NCBI RefSeq assembly: GCF_907164905.1 | Contig: NZ_CAJRAF010000002.1 | Coordinates: 3,478,501 to 3,542,500 of the forward strand | Direction: 5' to 3' | Origin: Dyadobacter sp. CECT 9275 | GTDB taxonomy: Bacteria; Bacteroidota; Bacteroidia; Cytophagales; Spirosomataceae | Length of the DNA: 64,000 nucleotides | Shown here: piece after piece, positions 53,953 to 62,552 of the stretch | How the letters are laid out: each line of letters opens with the position of its first letter | How positions within the stretch are numbered: the first letter of the stretch is position 1 | Notes under the pieces: model-generated | Database searches by the model: none | What the model was told of the DNA's origin: nothing | What the model saw: only the letters and a program-made list of their open reading frames with translations | Program-made: the position numbers and the translations under genes

Positions 53953-55623
53953 TAAGGTTTTTACAAAATGCTGAAAGGTTTGTTTGCTCACACTCCAGTC
54001 TGGAGCTGGAATATCACCCCAGACTTTGGGGTTATCGACTAGATTGAAATAGCTGACCCCTTTGATCTCGGGGGCATTACCAATGATTTTGGCCGCTTTT
54101 TCCAACCATCTTTTCTGGAAATCTTCCGGGCCCTTCACACCAAATTCAGTGATGAAGATTGGCTTCTTTACCAGCCGCATCCGGTAACGTTTGCGATTGT
54201 AAACGGTCTCGAAAGACTCCTGTTGCTCAGGATCTGTAATATTTTTATCAGGCAAACCGTATATGGCGATGCTGATGTAATCCACAACATCATCACCGGG
54301 CCACCATTCAATTGCGCCCCGGTCGCCAGCCGGCCCCCACACTTTTTTAATGCGCCTATTTTTTGACCCGTTAAAATGCATAAAATACCGAAAGGCTTTA
54401 ATATAGAGTACCGGATCCTGGCTCTGCCACGCATACCTGTGGATCGGGATCTCCATTTCGTGTGCAAAACGCAGGTAAACGGTGCGTTTACTGGTTGAAA
54501 GCACACGGTAGATCTCAGCAAACTCAGCATCATAAATGCCGTTAATAACATTGCTAAGCACATTTGAATCTTTTTTGACTGCTGCATTATGCCACGGCTC
54601 TACGCTCACAATTACGTCGTGCTGGCGAGAAACGATTGCATTGAAATCCCTTTCGAACTGCCCGTTCTGCACATTAATCAGATCAACAAAAACATGTTCT
54701 GCACCAATCAGTCCGGAATTGACCAGCAATTCTTTTGGATCATACACACCGACCAGCGGTGCTCCCCTCTGAGTAACCTTTGAAGTGCTTGCAGTGTCTT
54801 GTGTCTGATACAGAAGCTTAGCATTTAGCCGCGTACCTGCAGCAGCTTTTGCCAATGCCGCTTTAAGATCAGCCTCACTGCCGGTTCCTGCATTTATTAC
54901 AAGCACCGGCTTTCCAAACATCCGCATTCGCTGTATTTTCCGTCTGACATTCTCCTCAAGGTCCTTGACATCCGGGAAGGCAGTCGCTGCCGATTCTGAC
55001 TTACCGTTGATCGTCACGCTTATGTAGTCCACAAAAGCAGGTCCAGGCCAATATTCATCTGAACCAGGGTAACCCGCTGGCCCCCACACAAATTTTACCG
55101 CCGGAAAAACGGACTTAGCTAATTTACAAAAGTGATTAAATGCTTCAATGTAGTCATTTGGCGCCTGGTATTGCCAGGGATGCAGCTTCACAGGAACTTC
55201 CATCTCTGGATTCCAGCGCAAATAGATAGTACCAGACCTCTTCGCCAATGCCAGGCAAAACGCCTCGATCTTTGCGTCATAATCCCCTTCACGCACCTCT
55301 TCAAGCAAATTCGGTACCGAAGCAAAGTCGGTTCCCGGCATTAAAATAGTAATGATCAGATGCTCTGCTTGCGGGATTTGTGCAATCAATTTGTTGATTG
55401 ACCCCGCATCAGCGTGCTTATCAAGTTTCAAAAAGTAGTGTGAGAATGAATACGTCATTTTCTGCTCATTGAGCTCGAAAGTGCCAATGACAGGTTCATG
55501 AGATGTTGAGTCCAGAGAATCGCGGGATATTATGGAAGACGATTTCAATTTTTGAATGAAGAGAACCAGCAAAAATGTCGAAATAACCCCTGCTGAAATC
55601 ATTAAAATCCTGGAGATTTTCAT
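53938..55623 (-). CDS. protein with two tandem GH26-like domains
   Basis: A 561-residue protein with an N-terminal membrane anchor (residues about 7-28). Two GH26 (mannanase-like) domains follow, about residues 45-290 and 295-561, each with VWGPAG and a W-P-G-x-x-x-V-D-Y-I-S motif. Domain 1 keeps the acid/base position (Glu140, in W-N-P-E-M-E) but has V-I-N-A-G-T-G where the nucleophile should be. Domain 2 has both (Glu389 in F-A-H-E-M-E and Glu493 in I-T-E-F-G). Its 3' end overlaps the synthase gene by 15 bases. The start at ATG 55623 is preferred to 55635. Confidence 0.8.
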   Translation of the reverse strand: MKISRILMISAGVISTFLLVLFIQKLKSSSIISRDSLDSTSHEPVIGTFELNEQKMTYSFSHYFLKLDKHADAGSINKLIAQIPQAEHLIITILMPGTDFASVPNLLEEVREGDYDAKIEAFCLALAKRSGTIYLRWNPEMEVPVKLHPWQYQAPNDYIEAFNHFCKLAKSVFPAVKFVWGPAGYPGSDEYWPGPAFVDYISVTINGKSESAATAFPDVKDLEENVRRKIQRMRMFGKPVLVINAGTGSEADLKAALAKAAAGTRLNAKLLYQTQDTASTSKVTQRGAPLVGVYDPKELLVNSGLIGAEHVFVDLINVQNGQFERDFNAIVSRQHDVIVSVEPWHNAAVKKDSNVLSNVINGIYDAEFAEIYRVLSTSKRTVYLRFAHEMEIPIHRYAWQSQDPVLYIKAFRYFMHFNGSKNRRIKKVWGPAGDRGAIEWWPGDDVVDYISIAIYGLPDKNITDPEQQESFETVYNRKRYRMRLVKKPIFITEFGVKGPEDFQKRWLEKAAKIIGNAPEIKGVSYFNLVDNPKVWGDIPAPDWSVSKQTFQHFVKTLSTAR

Positions 55624-55782
55624 ACTGTGACCCAACGTTTGTTACAGAAGCCAATTTAATGTTTTTAAAGTCGGATCGAATTATATGAGTGCCATTTAAT
55701 CAATAAAAACCTGGCAAGGGGAAAGCAGCATCCGATATTGCCTTAACATTCGGCTCCCCGCAACAATTAAAGATTGAAAAGT

Positions 55783-55813
55783 AACCGATTGATCCGTTCG
55801 AGCGGTTTTTTTT
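55783..55813 (+). terminator. orphan intrinsic terminator upstream of a lipoprotein gene
   Basis: AACCGATTGA (55783-55792) pairs with TCGAGCGGTT (55798-55807) at eight of ten positions, followed by eight T residues. The only upstream gene points the other way, so it may end a short leader transcript or act as an attenuator. Confidence 0.5.
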
Positions 55814-55845
55814 ACTAGCTTTCGGACAACATTAATCCCACCAGT

Positions 55846-56262
55846 ATGAAGCGGTACGCGCTATTCTTGTTATTCGCCATTGTTTCTTGTAAAAAGGAAG
55901 CGAACCCCGACCTTGCAAACGGCTTCGTCGGCAATTATTACTTTAAAGAAAAGACGCCGCTTTCCGTCATCGAAACGATTTGGAAAATTTCCAGGATAGA
56001 CAACAACCACGTCAAGATAGCAATCGAAGAAAATACTGACTACGCGGATACCACACCAGATGAGCAGGAGGTTATGACGATGAATAATGTTTTCGTGGAA
56101 TTTCAGAACGCATTGATATTCAACAGCGAGTATGAATTAAATGGGAACAAGGGTCTGCTGACAGGTACTGCATTACTTCTGGGAGATACGCTCAGCTACG
56201 ATATCATTGCCACAGAAAAGGACGTTTCCCTAGCAATATCAAAGGTGGTTGTTCGGCGATAA
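55846..56262 (+). CDS. small lipoprotein of unknown function
   Basis: A 138-residue protein with a lipoprotein signal (MKRYALFLLFAIVSCKK, cysteine 15). The mature part alternates strands (FVGNYYFKEKTPLSVIETIWKIS) like a lipocalin- or barrel-like small domain, but no family is recognised. It has a T-rich orphan terminator 33 bases upstream. A second lipoprotein gene follows 61 bases later on the same strand, so the two may be co-transcribed. Confidence 0.75.
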   Translation: MKRYALFLLFAIVSCKKEANPDLANGFVGNYYFKEKTPLSVIETIWKISRIDNNHVKIAIEENTDYADTTPDEQEVMTMNNVFVEFQNALIFNSEYELNGNKGLLTGTALLLGDTLSYDIIATEKDVSLAISKVVVRR

Positions 56263-56323
56263 TCTCCTGATTACCAATCTGATTCAATTGTGTTACATCA
56301 GGTTTGATAATAGATCCGCTAAT

Positions 56324-56743
56324 ATGAAAATAATCTGTTTTTTATGTTTTGCAGTATTTCTGTTTTCCTGCACAAAAAGGAACGTCCTGCATACCGAAAG
56401 TATTTTATCCGTACATCCGGTTTTTCAGGACACTTCTCACAATCACTGGCAAGGATATAGGGTCAAAAAAGAATTGATTCCGTATGATGTAAATAACGGT
56501 TATGTAAAAGAGTATTTGTCAAGAAATCTGAATAACATTAATTCCTTTAAAGAAGAAGAAAATTTAAGCCGGATAGCTGATAAAATTAAAAATAGCAAAA
56601 CCAATAAGTATTTTCCAATCAAGGTTATCCCGCTCAACGAGTTTGGCTATGTCCGATTAACAAATAACAAAACCATTCTTTACGGCCTGATGGGAAACTC
56701 AGCATTCATCGATTTAACCAATAATAAAGTATACATGAGATAA
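56324..56743 (+). CDS. small lipoprotein of unknown function
   Basis: A 139-residue protein with a lipoprotein signal ending FLFSC (cysteine 14). The start ATG 56324 is preferred over a longer open frame back to 56249, which would place 25 residues before the signal. The mature part is basic and asparagine-rich (KIKNSKTNKYFPIKV) with no recognised domain. AT content is higher than its neighbours. Confidence 0.65.
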   Translation: MKIICFLCFAVFLFSCTKRNVLHTESILSVHPVFQDTSHNHWQGYRVKKELIPYDVNNGYVKEYLSRNLNNINSFKEEENLSRIADKIKNSKTNKYFPIKVIPLNEFGYVRLTNNKTILYGLMGNSAFIDLTNNKVYMR

Positions 56744-56779
56744 ATGCTCCGCCCGTTGGTGTATTTTAAAGAATAACTT

Positions 56780-57619
56780 TTATTCAAAACGCCAGTTGAG
56801 GATATATCTTAAACCCCGGCTAAACCCTTGGATATAGGAATTTCCATGATCGTCATTCAGATGTTCGGTTTTGAATTTCAGGTGATTCTGGTCATGGGAT
56901 TGATAGAGGTACTTTCGGAAAATCGAAAAGTCTGCCTGCATATCTGCGGCCACATCCTCCATAAATCCATACGCCACATCAGAAGAAGCCAGGTAAAGTC
57001 TCTTTTTGTCCAGATTTTGCCGTAAAAGGGTATCCGTTTCGGAATACATATTTTTAAGACTGGGATCTGTGGCAAGGTAACCATCAAACATGGATGGGTT
57101 GGTTAAAAGTGTATGAACGACAAAAATACCTCCATGAGAATGCCCGGCAATATATCTTACCCCGCTTGTTTTAAAATTTTTCTCTATAAAAGGAAAAACT
57201 TCCGTTGACAGAAAGTCCGTAAAGTTTTTTGATTCACCTCCCATTTTTGCAGGCAGATAATCCCGTTTCCTTGCCTGAGGGTTTGGATTACTGATTCCCA
57301 CAATAAGCACTTTCGGTATTTTAGTTGTAATGTAAAAATACGAAATGATGCTTTGAGCCAAGGCAAATCGGTATTCAGCATCCAACACGTAAATTACCGG
57401 AAGGTTACCTGTCAAGGTATCATATCCGGGAGGTTTATTGATGTAGATTTCTCTCTCTTCCTGCAAAATCTTTGAATGCAGGGTTAATATTTCTCCTGTT
57501 TTTATTTCCTTATGCTTACCCATTTGAGGTTGCGCCAAAAGCGTAACTGTCAGGAACGTGCCTACGAATACCATCAAAATCAATTTTGCTTTCAAAAGTA
57601 CATTAGTTTGGTTTTTCAT
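56780..57619 (-). CDS. exported esterase-like alpha/beta hydrolase
   Basis: A 279-residue protein with a signal peptide (about residues 1-30, ending TLLAQPQ). It fits the esterase D/PF00756 group: LPVIYVLDAEYRFALA, the nucleophile elbow YIAGHSHGG near residue 160 (Ser between two histidine/glycine residues), the acid near LYLASSDVAYGF and the histidine in HLNDDHGNS near 255. Members cleave esters of siderophores, lignocellulose or acyl groups; the substrate cannot be set here. Confidence 0.85.
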   Translation of the reverse strand: MKNQTNVLLKAKLILMVFVGTFLTVTLLAQPQMGKHKEIKTGEILTLHSKILQEEREIYINKPPGYDTLTGNLPVIYVLDAEYRFALAQSIISYFYITTKIPKVLIVGISNPNPQARKRDYLPAKMGGESKNFTDFLSTEVFPFIEKNFKTSGVRYIAGHSHGGIFVVHTLLTNPSMFDGYLATDPSLKNMYSETDTLLRQNLDKKRLYLASSDVAYGFMEDVAADMQADFSIFRKYLYQSHDQNHLKFKTEHLNDDHGNSYIQGFSRGLRYILNWRFE

Positions 57620-57844
57620 TTAATTGAGTTGTTGCTGGTTACCATTGGTTTATGGCTCTTATTTTCAGAATATTCTAATACACACCTTACTTATCTTAAA
57701 TATAGCTATTTACCAGTCTGGAAAACCCCGGTATATCTAAAAACTCCTATTCTCCGGTCGTAATCAAATTTCCTGAGTTATTTAATAGACTTTTCTAGCC
57801 AGACAGAAGTATCCTTAGCGTCAAATCTTAATCTACCAGCGCAC

Positions 57845-58933
57845 ATGTTACGCATTTTTCTTATACTGTCTACAGTACTTTTTAGTATACTGCCCGGGAT
57901 GGGGCAAAGGTCTTCCTCCGAAAATCTTGTCGTGATTGTCCTGGATGGCATGCGCTGGCAGGAAGTATTTGCCGGTGCAGATTCGGCTTTGATCAACAAT
58001 CCCTCCTTTACCCGTAACAAAAATCGCGTTTTAAGCCGATTCTGGGACGCAGATCCTCAAATCCGAAGGAAAAAGCTCTTTCCATTCTTCTGGCGGACCA
58101 TTGCAACATCCGGCCAGTTGTACGGCAATCGTTGGCAGCAAAGCTATGTAAACGTCCGGAACCCTTATCAGCTCACTTATCCCGGTTTCAGTGAAATGCT
58201 GACAGGACATGTGAATCATGAGATCAGTTCCAACCGGTTGGTCACCAATAAATCGACCAACGTACTCGAGACGATTAACGCACAAAAGGGTTTTGAGTAC
58301 AAAGTGGCGCTCTTTGCTACTTCGGATCTTTTTCCATTTCTGATGGATAGAAAAAATAGTAAGGTATATGTTAATGCCGACAGCGACTCTCTGGCTTTCG
58401 CAGCACCGGAGTTCATGCTGCTGAACGAAATGCAGCACCTTACCGCTAAACCGACAACCGAACGGCCCGATCTGCTCACTTATTTTGCTGCAAAAGAGTA
58501 TGTAAAAAAATACAAACCTCGGGTGCTGTATCTGGCAATGGGTGAAACAGATGCCTTTGCGCACGAAGGAAACTACGATCAATACCTTGAAACTGCATTA
58601 GCGCAGGATAAGATGATCGAGCGTTTCTGGACAATGATCCAATCCATGCCGCAATACAAGAACAAGACCACACTGCTGATTACCTGTGATCATGGCCGTG
58701 GCGATGCGGCGAAACAGCAATGGACCTCACATGGACCAAACATTCCGGATTCGGGGGAAATCTGGATTGCTGCAATGGGGCCGTCTACCAAGGCCTATGG
58801 CGAGATGAAAGGACATCCGGCTATTTACCAGGAGCAGCTGGCTGCAACCATGGCAGCTGTACTGGGACTCCCTTACAAACCTGCTACACATATCGCCGCT
58901 CCGCCTGTTGAATCAATTTTCAGTTTTAAATAA
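57845..58933 (+). CDS. alkaline-phosphatase-superfamily hydrolase
   Basis: A 362-residue exported protein (signal residues 1-20, ending PGMGQR). It is of the phosphodiesterase/sulfatase-type metal hydrolase superfamily: VIVLDGMRWQEVFAGAD near residues 31-46, a nucleophile-type residue in LTYPGFSEMLTGH near 110, MGETDAFAHEGNYD near 240 and ITCDHGRGD near 285 holding metal ligands. Such proteins hydrolyse phosphate or sulfate esters, or act as phosphoglyceromutase-like enzymes; specificity is open. It stands alone. Confidence 0.78.
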   Translation: MLRIFLILSTVLFSILPGMGQRSSSENLVVIVLDGMRWQEVFAGADSALINNPSFTRNKNRVLSRFWDADPQIRRKKLFPFFWRTIATSGQLYGNRWQQSYVNVRNPYQLTYPGFSEMLTGHVNHEISSNRLVTNKSTNVLETINAQKGFEYKVALFATSDLFPFLMDRKNSKVYVNADSDSLAFAAPEFMLLNEMQHLTAKPTTERPDLLTYFAAKEYVKKYKPRVLYLAMGETDAFAHEGNYDQYLETALAQDKMIERFWTMIQSMPQYKNKTTLLITCDHGRGDAAKQQWTSHGPNIPDSGEIWIAAMGPSTKAYGEMKGHPAIYQEQLAATMAAVLGLPYKPATHIAAPPVESIFSFK

Positions 58934-59026
58934 CAAAGGAATACCCGAAGTCGCTTGAAGTAAATTTTAGTAATTTGAGCACCCGGAATAGCAAATCCAT
59001 CCAACCCATTTAATATTCTACCGCTT

Positions 59027-59551
59027 ATGACCGAAACAGAAATATACATCCGCCAAACCTCCGATGCTTACGAATGGGTCAATAAATTGGTTGGGACAAC
59101 TCCTGTTGAGAAATGGAAAATCATTCCAGATATTATTGAAACCAGTATCGACTGGCAGGTGGGGCATTTGATTATCAGCCATTACTTCCACTCCATTATG
59201 GTCATCCGAGGGCACCAAATGGATATTCTCAAGCAGCTTCCGATCAAAGAATATAGTACCTGGTTTACGGAGACATTCCCCTCCTACTCCGAAGGAAAAA
59301 CAGACTCCCTGCAATTATGGGACGATTTGAAATTTATGCAACGAAGATCTTTGGAAATTCTGGCCGCTCTGTCGCCGACAGAACTGGATAATCCGCTTGA
59401 ACCAACGCCCACACCTCACCCCATTGCCCTGACCAAGCGCGAAGCAATTGAGTGGAACATAAAGCACACCATGTACCATTGCGGGCAGATCGGTATCCTC
59501 AAGAGGGTTGTTGACCAGCGTTACGACTTTGGGCTGAGGCTTGCCAAATGA
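59027..59551 (+). CDS. DinB-family protein
   Basis: A 174-residue soluble protein of the DinB/YfiT four-helix group, which binds a metal through histidines. The C-terminal EAIEWNIKHTMYHCGQIGILKRVVDQRYDFG (residues about 142-173) holds the conserved H-x3-H-x2-Q pattern; an N-terminal DWQVGHLIISHYFHS provides the other histidine. Members include thiol-transferases and DNA-damage-induced proteins; function here is unspecified. Confidence 0.85.
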   Translation: MTETEIYIRQTSDAYEWVNKLVGTTPVEKWKIIPDIIETSIDWQVGHLIISHYFHSIMVIRGHQMDILKQLPIKEYSTWFTETFPSYSEGKTDSLQLWDDLKFMQRRSLEILAALSPTELDNPLEPTPTPHPIALTKREAIEWNIKHTMYHCGQIGILKRVVDQRYDFGLRLAK

Positions 59552-59723
59552 AAAATAAACCAAGGGATCCGGTGCTGATCATGAAAAGATAAGCCCCCAG
59601 GCAAGTACTTTGACTGCTTTGCCTAAAAGACGTCAACCTGCGGTTATTTTTTTCACAACAAATGTGGCTCATAAGCTGCCCTTGTTAAGTCCTGAGACGA
59701 GGTACCAGCCTGTGATCCTATGT

Positions 59724-61895
59724 TTAAAACGTATAAACGTCACAGCTTGGCTTTTTCAGCTTAACCAGCCGTAACAAAGGCTGCTGATAGACCGTATCAA
59801 TATTTTCCCTGGGGATAAGCTCTCTTATCAGATTCGCATCATCGGCAAGGATATAATCATAGCAAAATGGTTTCTTCGCATTCTCAAGCACAGAAAGTTC
59901 CTTTCGATACCGTATGTATTTCATCATGCCGGGATTCTCTTGTTTCTCCGCCATAGCTGCCCAATAATGATAAAAGCCAACATCTCTCAGAAATAAGATC
60001 CCTACATTTTTATGGTTGAAATTCATGTGATCAAGCAGGGGCCCAAAGCTCTGGTAATTCGCCAGATGACTTAAAAAATAACCCTTCGCACGAGATGTTC
60101 TGAAAACCGTAGCATTTCGGTCTTCATCATAATATCCGTATTTTTCCAATATAGAAAAAACCTTTCTTCTCTCCCAGTAACCGGAGGGCCATTGTTTTAA
60201 AGGGTGGCAATCATTTCCATCCTTAAATAAGTAATATTCACTCAAATGCTTGCGGAACATTTCAAGCCTGAGGCTGTCCTGATAACAAATGGCCACAGGA
60301 ATATGCGCAACTGCCTTCTGAGTCAGATAAACAACAGGAACCAGCGCTTTGTTCGGATTACCATATACGAAGAGACTTGACATGACCAGGAAGGGGATGA
60401 CCAGAAATTCAATCCTCCAGCGGAGTACATCGCTGTAAATATAGCTCACCAGTACAATGCCCATCGCGAAAAACGGCATGTGGGTTCGGCTGCTCCATAA
60501 TTGGAATTTAAGCAGGGTACAAAAAAGAACAAAACCCAAAAACGAACACACCCAGAACCACTTTATAGTGCGTGCTCCCGAAATAAAGAAAACAAATACT
60601 CCTCCAACAAGAATCAATAGAAAATGAAAGGTATTAGGAACCATATCTTCATGCACAGAATACCTTACCCGAAAGCGGTCTAACCTCAAAGCGGGGTCAT
60701 CAATGTCTACGCCCATTTTATCATGGAGGTTTCTCACCACTTTTTCAATAGAAAAATTAACCGCCGTACTCGGGATATTCAGGTGCAGGCTTGCATTTTT
60801 TACTATACCGGATACCGTAAAGAGAAAAGAATGCTTGTCCGAAGGTATTTTCTCAGCAAAGAGCCGGCTATCTTCCGGCGGGCTCATAATATGGCCCAAC
60901 AATTGGTAGTTTCTGCTAAAAAAAGGCGCGAAAGTGACCAGCAGGATCACAATAGCTGTGATAACTACCTTAACCGCGTAAGTAAATCTATATTGTATGA
61001 GAATACAAACTGCAAAGTAGACCGTAAACGGAATCGCGAAAATCAGGACAGGGTATTTGGTAAAACCACCGAGCGATAGCGATACAAGCATTGCCGAAAG
61101 TGTAATCCAGGATCGCTCTTCGAGTAAGCTGTACCCGAAATAAACATAGGCAATAAAGAAAAAACAGGCCACGTAATCTACCTGCACACTTGTACTTTCG
61201 AAAATGCCAATGGGCAGGGTGAGCAACAATAGGCAGGCAAGTAGCTGAGTATCTGTTTTCAACCCCAATTTTTTGACAAGCAAGCTAATTAGAGACAAGG
61301 AACCAATAAAGGAACCAAATTGAATGAGTCCTGAGAAATAGTCGGAACCTGATAATAGAAATGTCTGAAGTACCAGGTATTCCGCAAATACATTCAGATA
61401 CAGCTGAAAAATGTGTTGGGTGGGAAAATGTCCAAGATTACCATTATCAATCCAGAACAGCACACGGTTCAGGTGATAGCTGTGACCATCAAAGTTGTTT
61501 GCAGGGGCGTAAACCGCCAGAAAAAATAACGGAATGACTATTAGCAACAAACTCACCCAGGTAATGATTTTATTGGAAACACTAAGTCCTTTAAGGCGAC
61601 TGATTGCTTTAAGAAGGAGCAGATCGTCCAATCGTATTTTTCCTCTTCTGTTGAGATACCAGAGAAAAGTACCAGACAATATGACCACTAAACTCCAGAA
61701 TATACTAGCCGAAACCTGCCCTATTGCGTCAAAAAAAGAAAAGAGTTCACTGTAAAAAAAGGTAATGATTCCGTTTGCGATCAGAGACAGGACTATTGAT
61801 AAACGAGCTCTCGTATAAAGGCCCCTTTCTGCCATGTTAAGAAAAAAAAGGCAAAAGAGCAGGAAAAATGAAGATAATAACAAAAAGATACCCAT
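59724..61895 (-). CDS. multi-spanning GT-C-like glycosyltransferase family protein
   Basis: A 723-residue inner-membrane protein with at least ten hydrophobic segments from residue 1 to about 510 and a soluble C-terminal domain. The first extracytoplasmic loop has NNFDGHSYHLNRVLFWIDNGNLGHFP (about residues 131-156), the acidic motif position of GT-C enzymes such as family 39/PMT-like proteins that use lipid-linked sugars. No sugar or acceptor can be named. It lies apart from the polysaccharide locus. Confidence 0.7.
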   Translation of the reverse strand: MGIFLLLSSFFLLFCLFFLNMAERGLYTRARLSIVLSLIANGIITFFYSELFSFFDAIGQVSASIFWSLVVILSGTFLWYLNRRGKIRLDDLLLLKAISRLKGLSVSNKIITWVSLLLIVIPLFFLAVYAPANNFDGHSYHLNRVLFWIDNGNLGHFPTQHIFQLYLNVFAEYLVLQTFLLSGSDYFSGLIQFGSFIGSLSLISLLVKKLGLKTDTQLLACLLLLTLPIGIFESTSVQVDYVACFFFIAYVYFGYSLLEERSWITLSAMLVSLSLGGFTKYPVLIFAIPFTVYFAVCILIQYRFTYAVKVVITAIVILLVTFAPFFSRNYQLLGHIMSPPEDSRLFAEKIPSDKHSFLFTVSGIVKNASLHLNIPSTAVNFSIEKVVRNLHDKMGVDIDDPALRLDRFRVRYSVHEDMVPNTFHFLLILVGGVFVFFISGARTIKWFWVCSFLGFVLFCTLLKFQLWSSRTHMPFFAMGIVLVSYIYSDVLRWRIEFLVIPFLVMSSLFVYGNPNKALVPVVYLTQKAVAHIPVAICYQDSLRLEMFRKHLSEYYLFKDGNDCHPLKQWPSGYWERRKVFSILEKYGYYDEDRNATVFRTSRAKGYFLSHLANYQSFGPLLDHMNFNHKNVGILFLRDVGFYHYWAAMAEKQENPGMMKYIRYRKELSVLENAKKPFCYDYILADDANLIRELIPRENIDTVYQQPLLRLVKLKKPSCDVYTF

Positions 61896-62000
61896 AAAAA
61901 TATGTTTTTGAAGTCAACCATTAGTAATGGCATTCCTTAACGAGTGTTTCGCTTTTACCATTCCTGACCAGATCCGTTGTCTGGGTTATCTGACAAGCAC
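61896..62000. other. short intergenic region
   Basis: Between the GT-C-like gene and the first 5S-like terminator. No promoter or gene is seen. Confidence 0.4.
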
Positions 62001-62030
62001 AAAAAATCCATCCTTTTGAGACGGGCTTTT
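62001..62030 (-). terminator. degenerate terminator of the interrupted 5S copy
   Basis: A second copy of the 5S terminator (GCCCGTCTCAAAAGGATGG on the minus strand, then T residues) with mismatches that weaken its stem. Confidence 0.5.
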
Positions 62031-62039
62031 AGATTTAAT

Positions 62040-62260
62040 AATTGTGGCGGCTAGACTACGCGTCCCGGACTGCGCGTCCCGCCTACTTTACCAGATCGGA
62101 CCGCGCAAGTTTGACCCAAGAGAGCGTCTCCCGGTATCATCGGCGGTTCGGGGCCGAGCCACGCTGGCTAGGCGCCCCCGGCTTAGGCAGCCCCGCTTAA
62201 CTTCTCTGTTCGGGACGGGGCGCGTAGCCTGGGAAGAGGTGAACACCAGGCCAATGGCTC
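62040..62260 (-). pseudogene. 5S rRNA-like copy with insertions in multiples of 14 nt
   Basis: Matches the normal 5S gene (62311-62418) almost base for base but is split by five GC-rich insertions: 62054-62081 (28 nt), 62095-62108 (14), 62121-62134 (14), 62155-62196 (42) and 62216-62229 (14). Its first bases on the minus strand (about 62250-62260) have decayed, so the terminal stem is broken. It is not expected to form a working 5S rRNA. Confidence 0.85.
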
Positions 62261-62264
62261 AAAT

Positions 62265-62297
62265 GAAAAAAGCCCATCCTTTTGAGACGGGCTTTTT
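62265..62297 (-). terminator. terminator of the 5S rRNA
   Basis: Read on the minus strand, GCCC pairs with GGGC across a loop and is followed by six T residues, just beyond the 3' end of the normal 5S gene. Confidence 0.6.
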
Positions 62298-62310
62298 CTT
62301 CTTATGGTAT

Positions 62311-62418
62311 TGTGGCGGCTACCTACTTTACCAGGTTTGACCCAAGTATCATCGGCGGTTCGGGGCTTAACTTCTCTGTTCGGGATGGGAAGAGGTGAAC
62401 ACCCGGCCAATAGCCACC
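62311..62418 (-). rRNA. 5S ribosomal RNA
   Basis: A 108-nt 5S rRNA with GGTGGCTA/TAGCCGCC terminal stem, the CCGAACAGAGAAGTTAAGCCC block and the 3' end TAGGTAGCCGCCAC, all on the minus strand. It lies 134 bases downstream of the 23S 3' end in the usual 23S-5S order. Confidence 0.95.
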
Positions 62419-62552
62419 AACAAGATCTTTTGAGTCATAAGTATTTAGTTCAGAGTTCGCAATAATCATATTAACTACTGCTTACTTAAAACTGTTTACT
62501 TAGTTTTCATGTCATATTGGAAGTAGAAGAGATAAAGAATGATATTAATAAT

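Noticed and set aside
59598..59625. Hairpin AGGCAA/TTGCCT after the DinB gene
   Set aside because: Only six base pairs and no T run; too weak to call a terminator.
62044..62340. A 98-codon plus-strand frame across the 5S region
   Set aside because: It covers rRNA-derived sequence and its terminators; the 5S match explains it.
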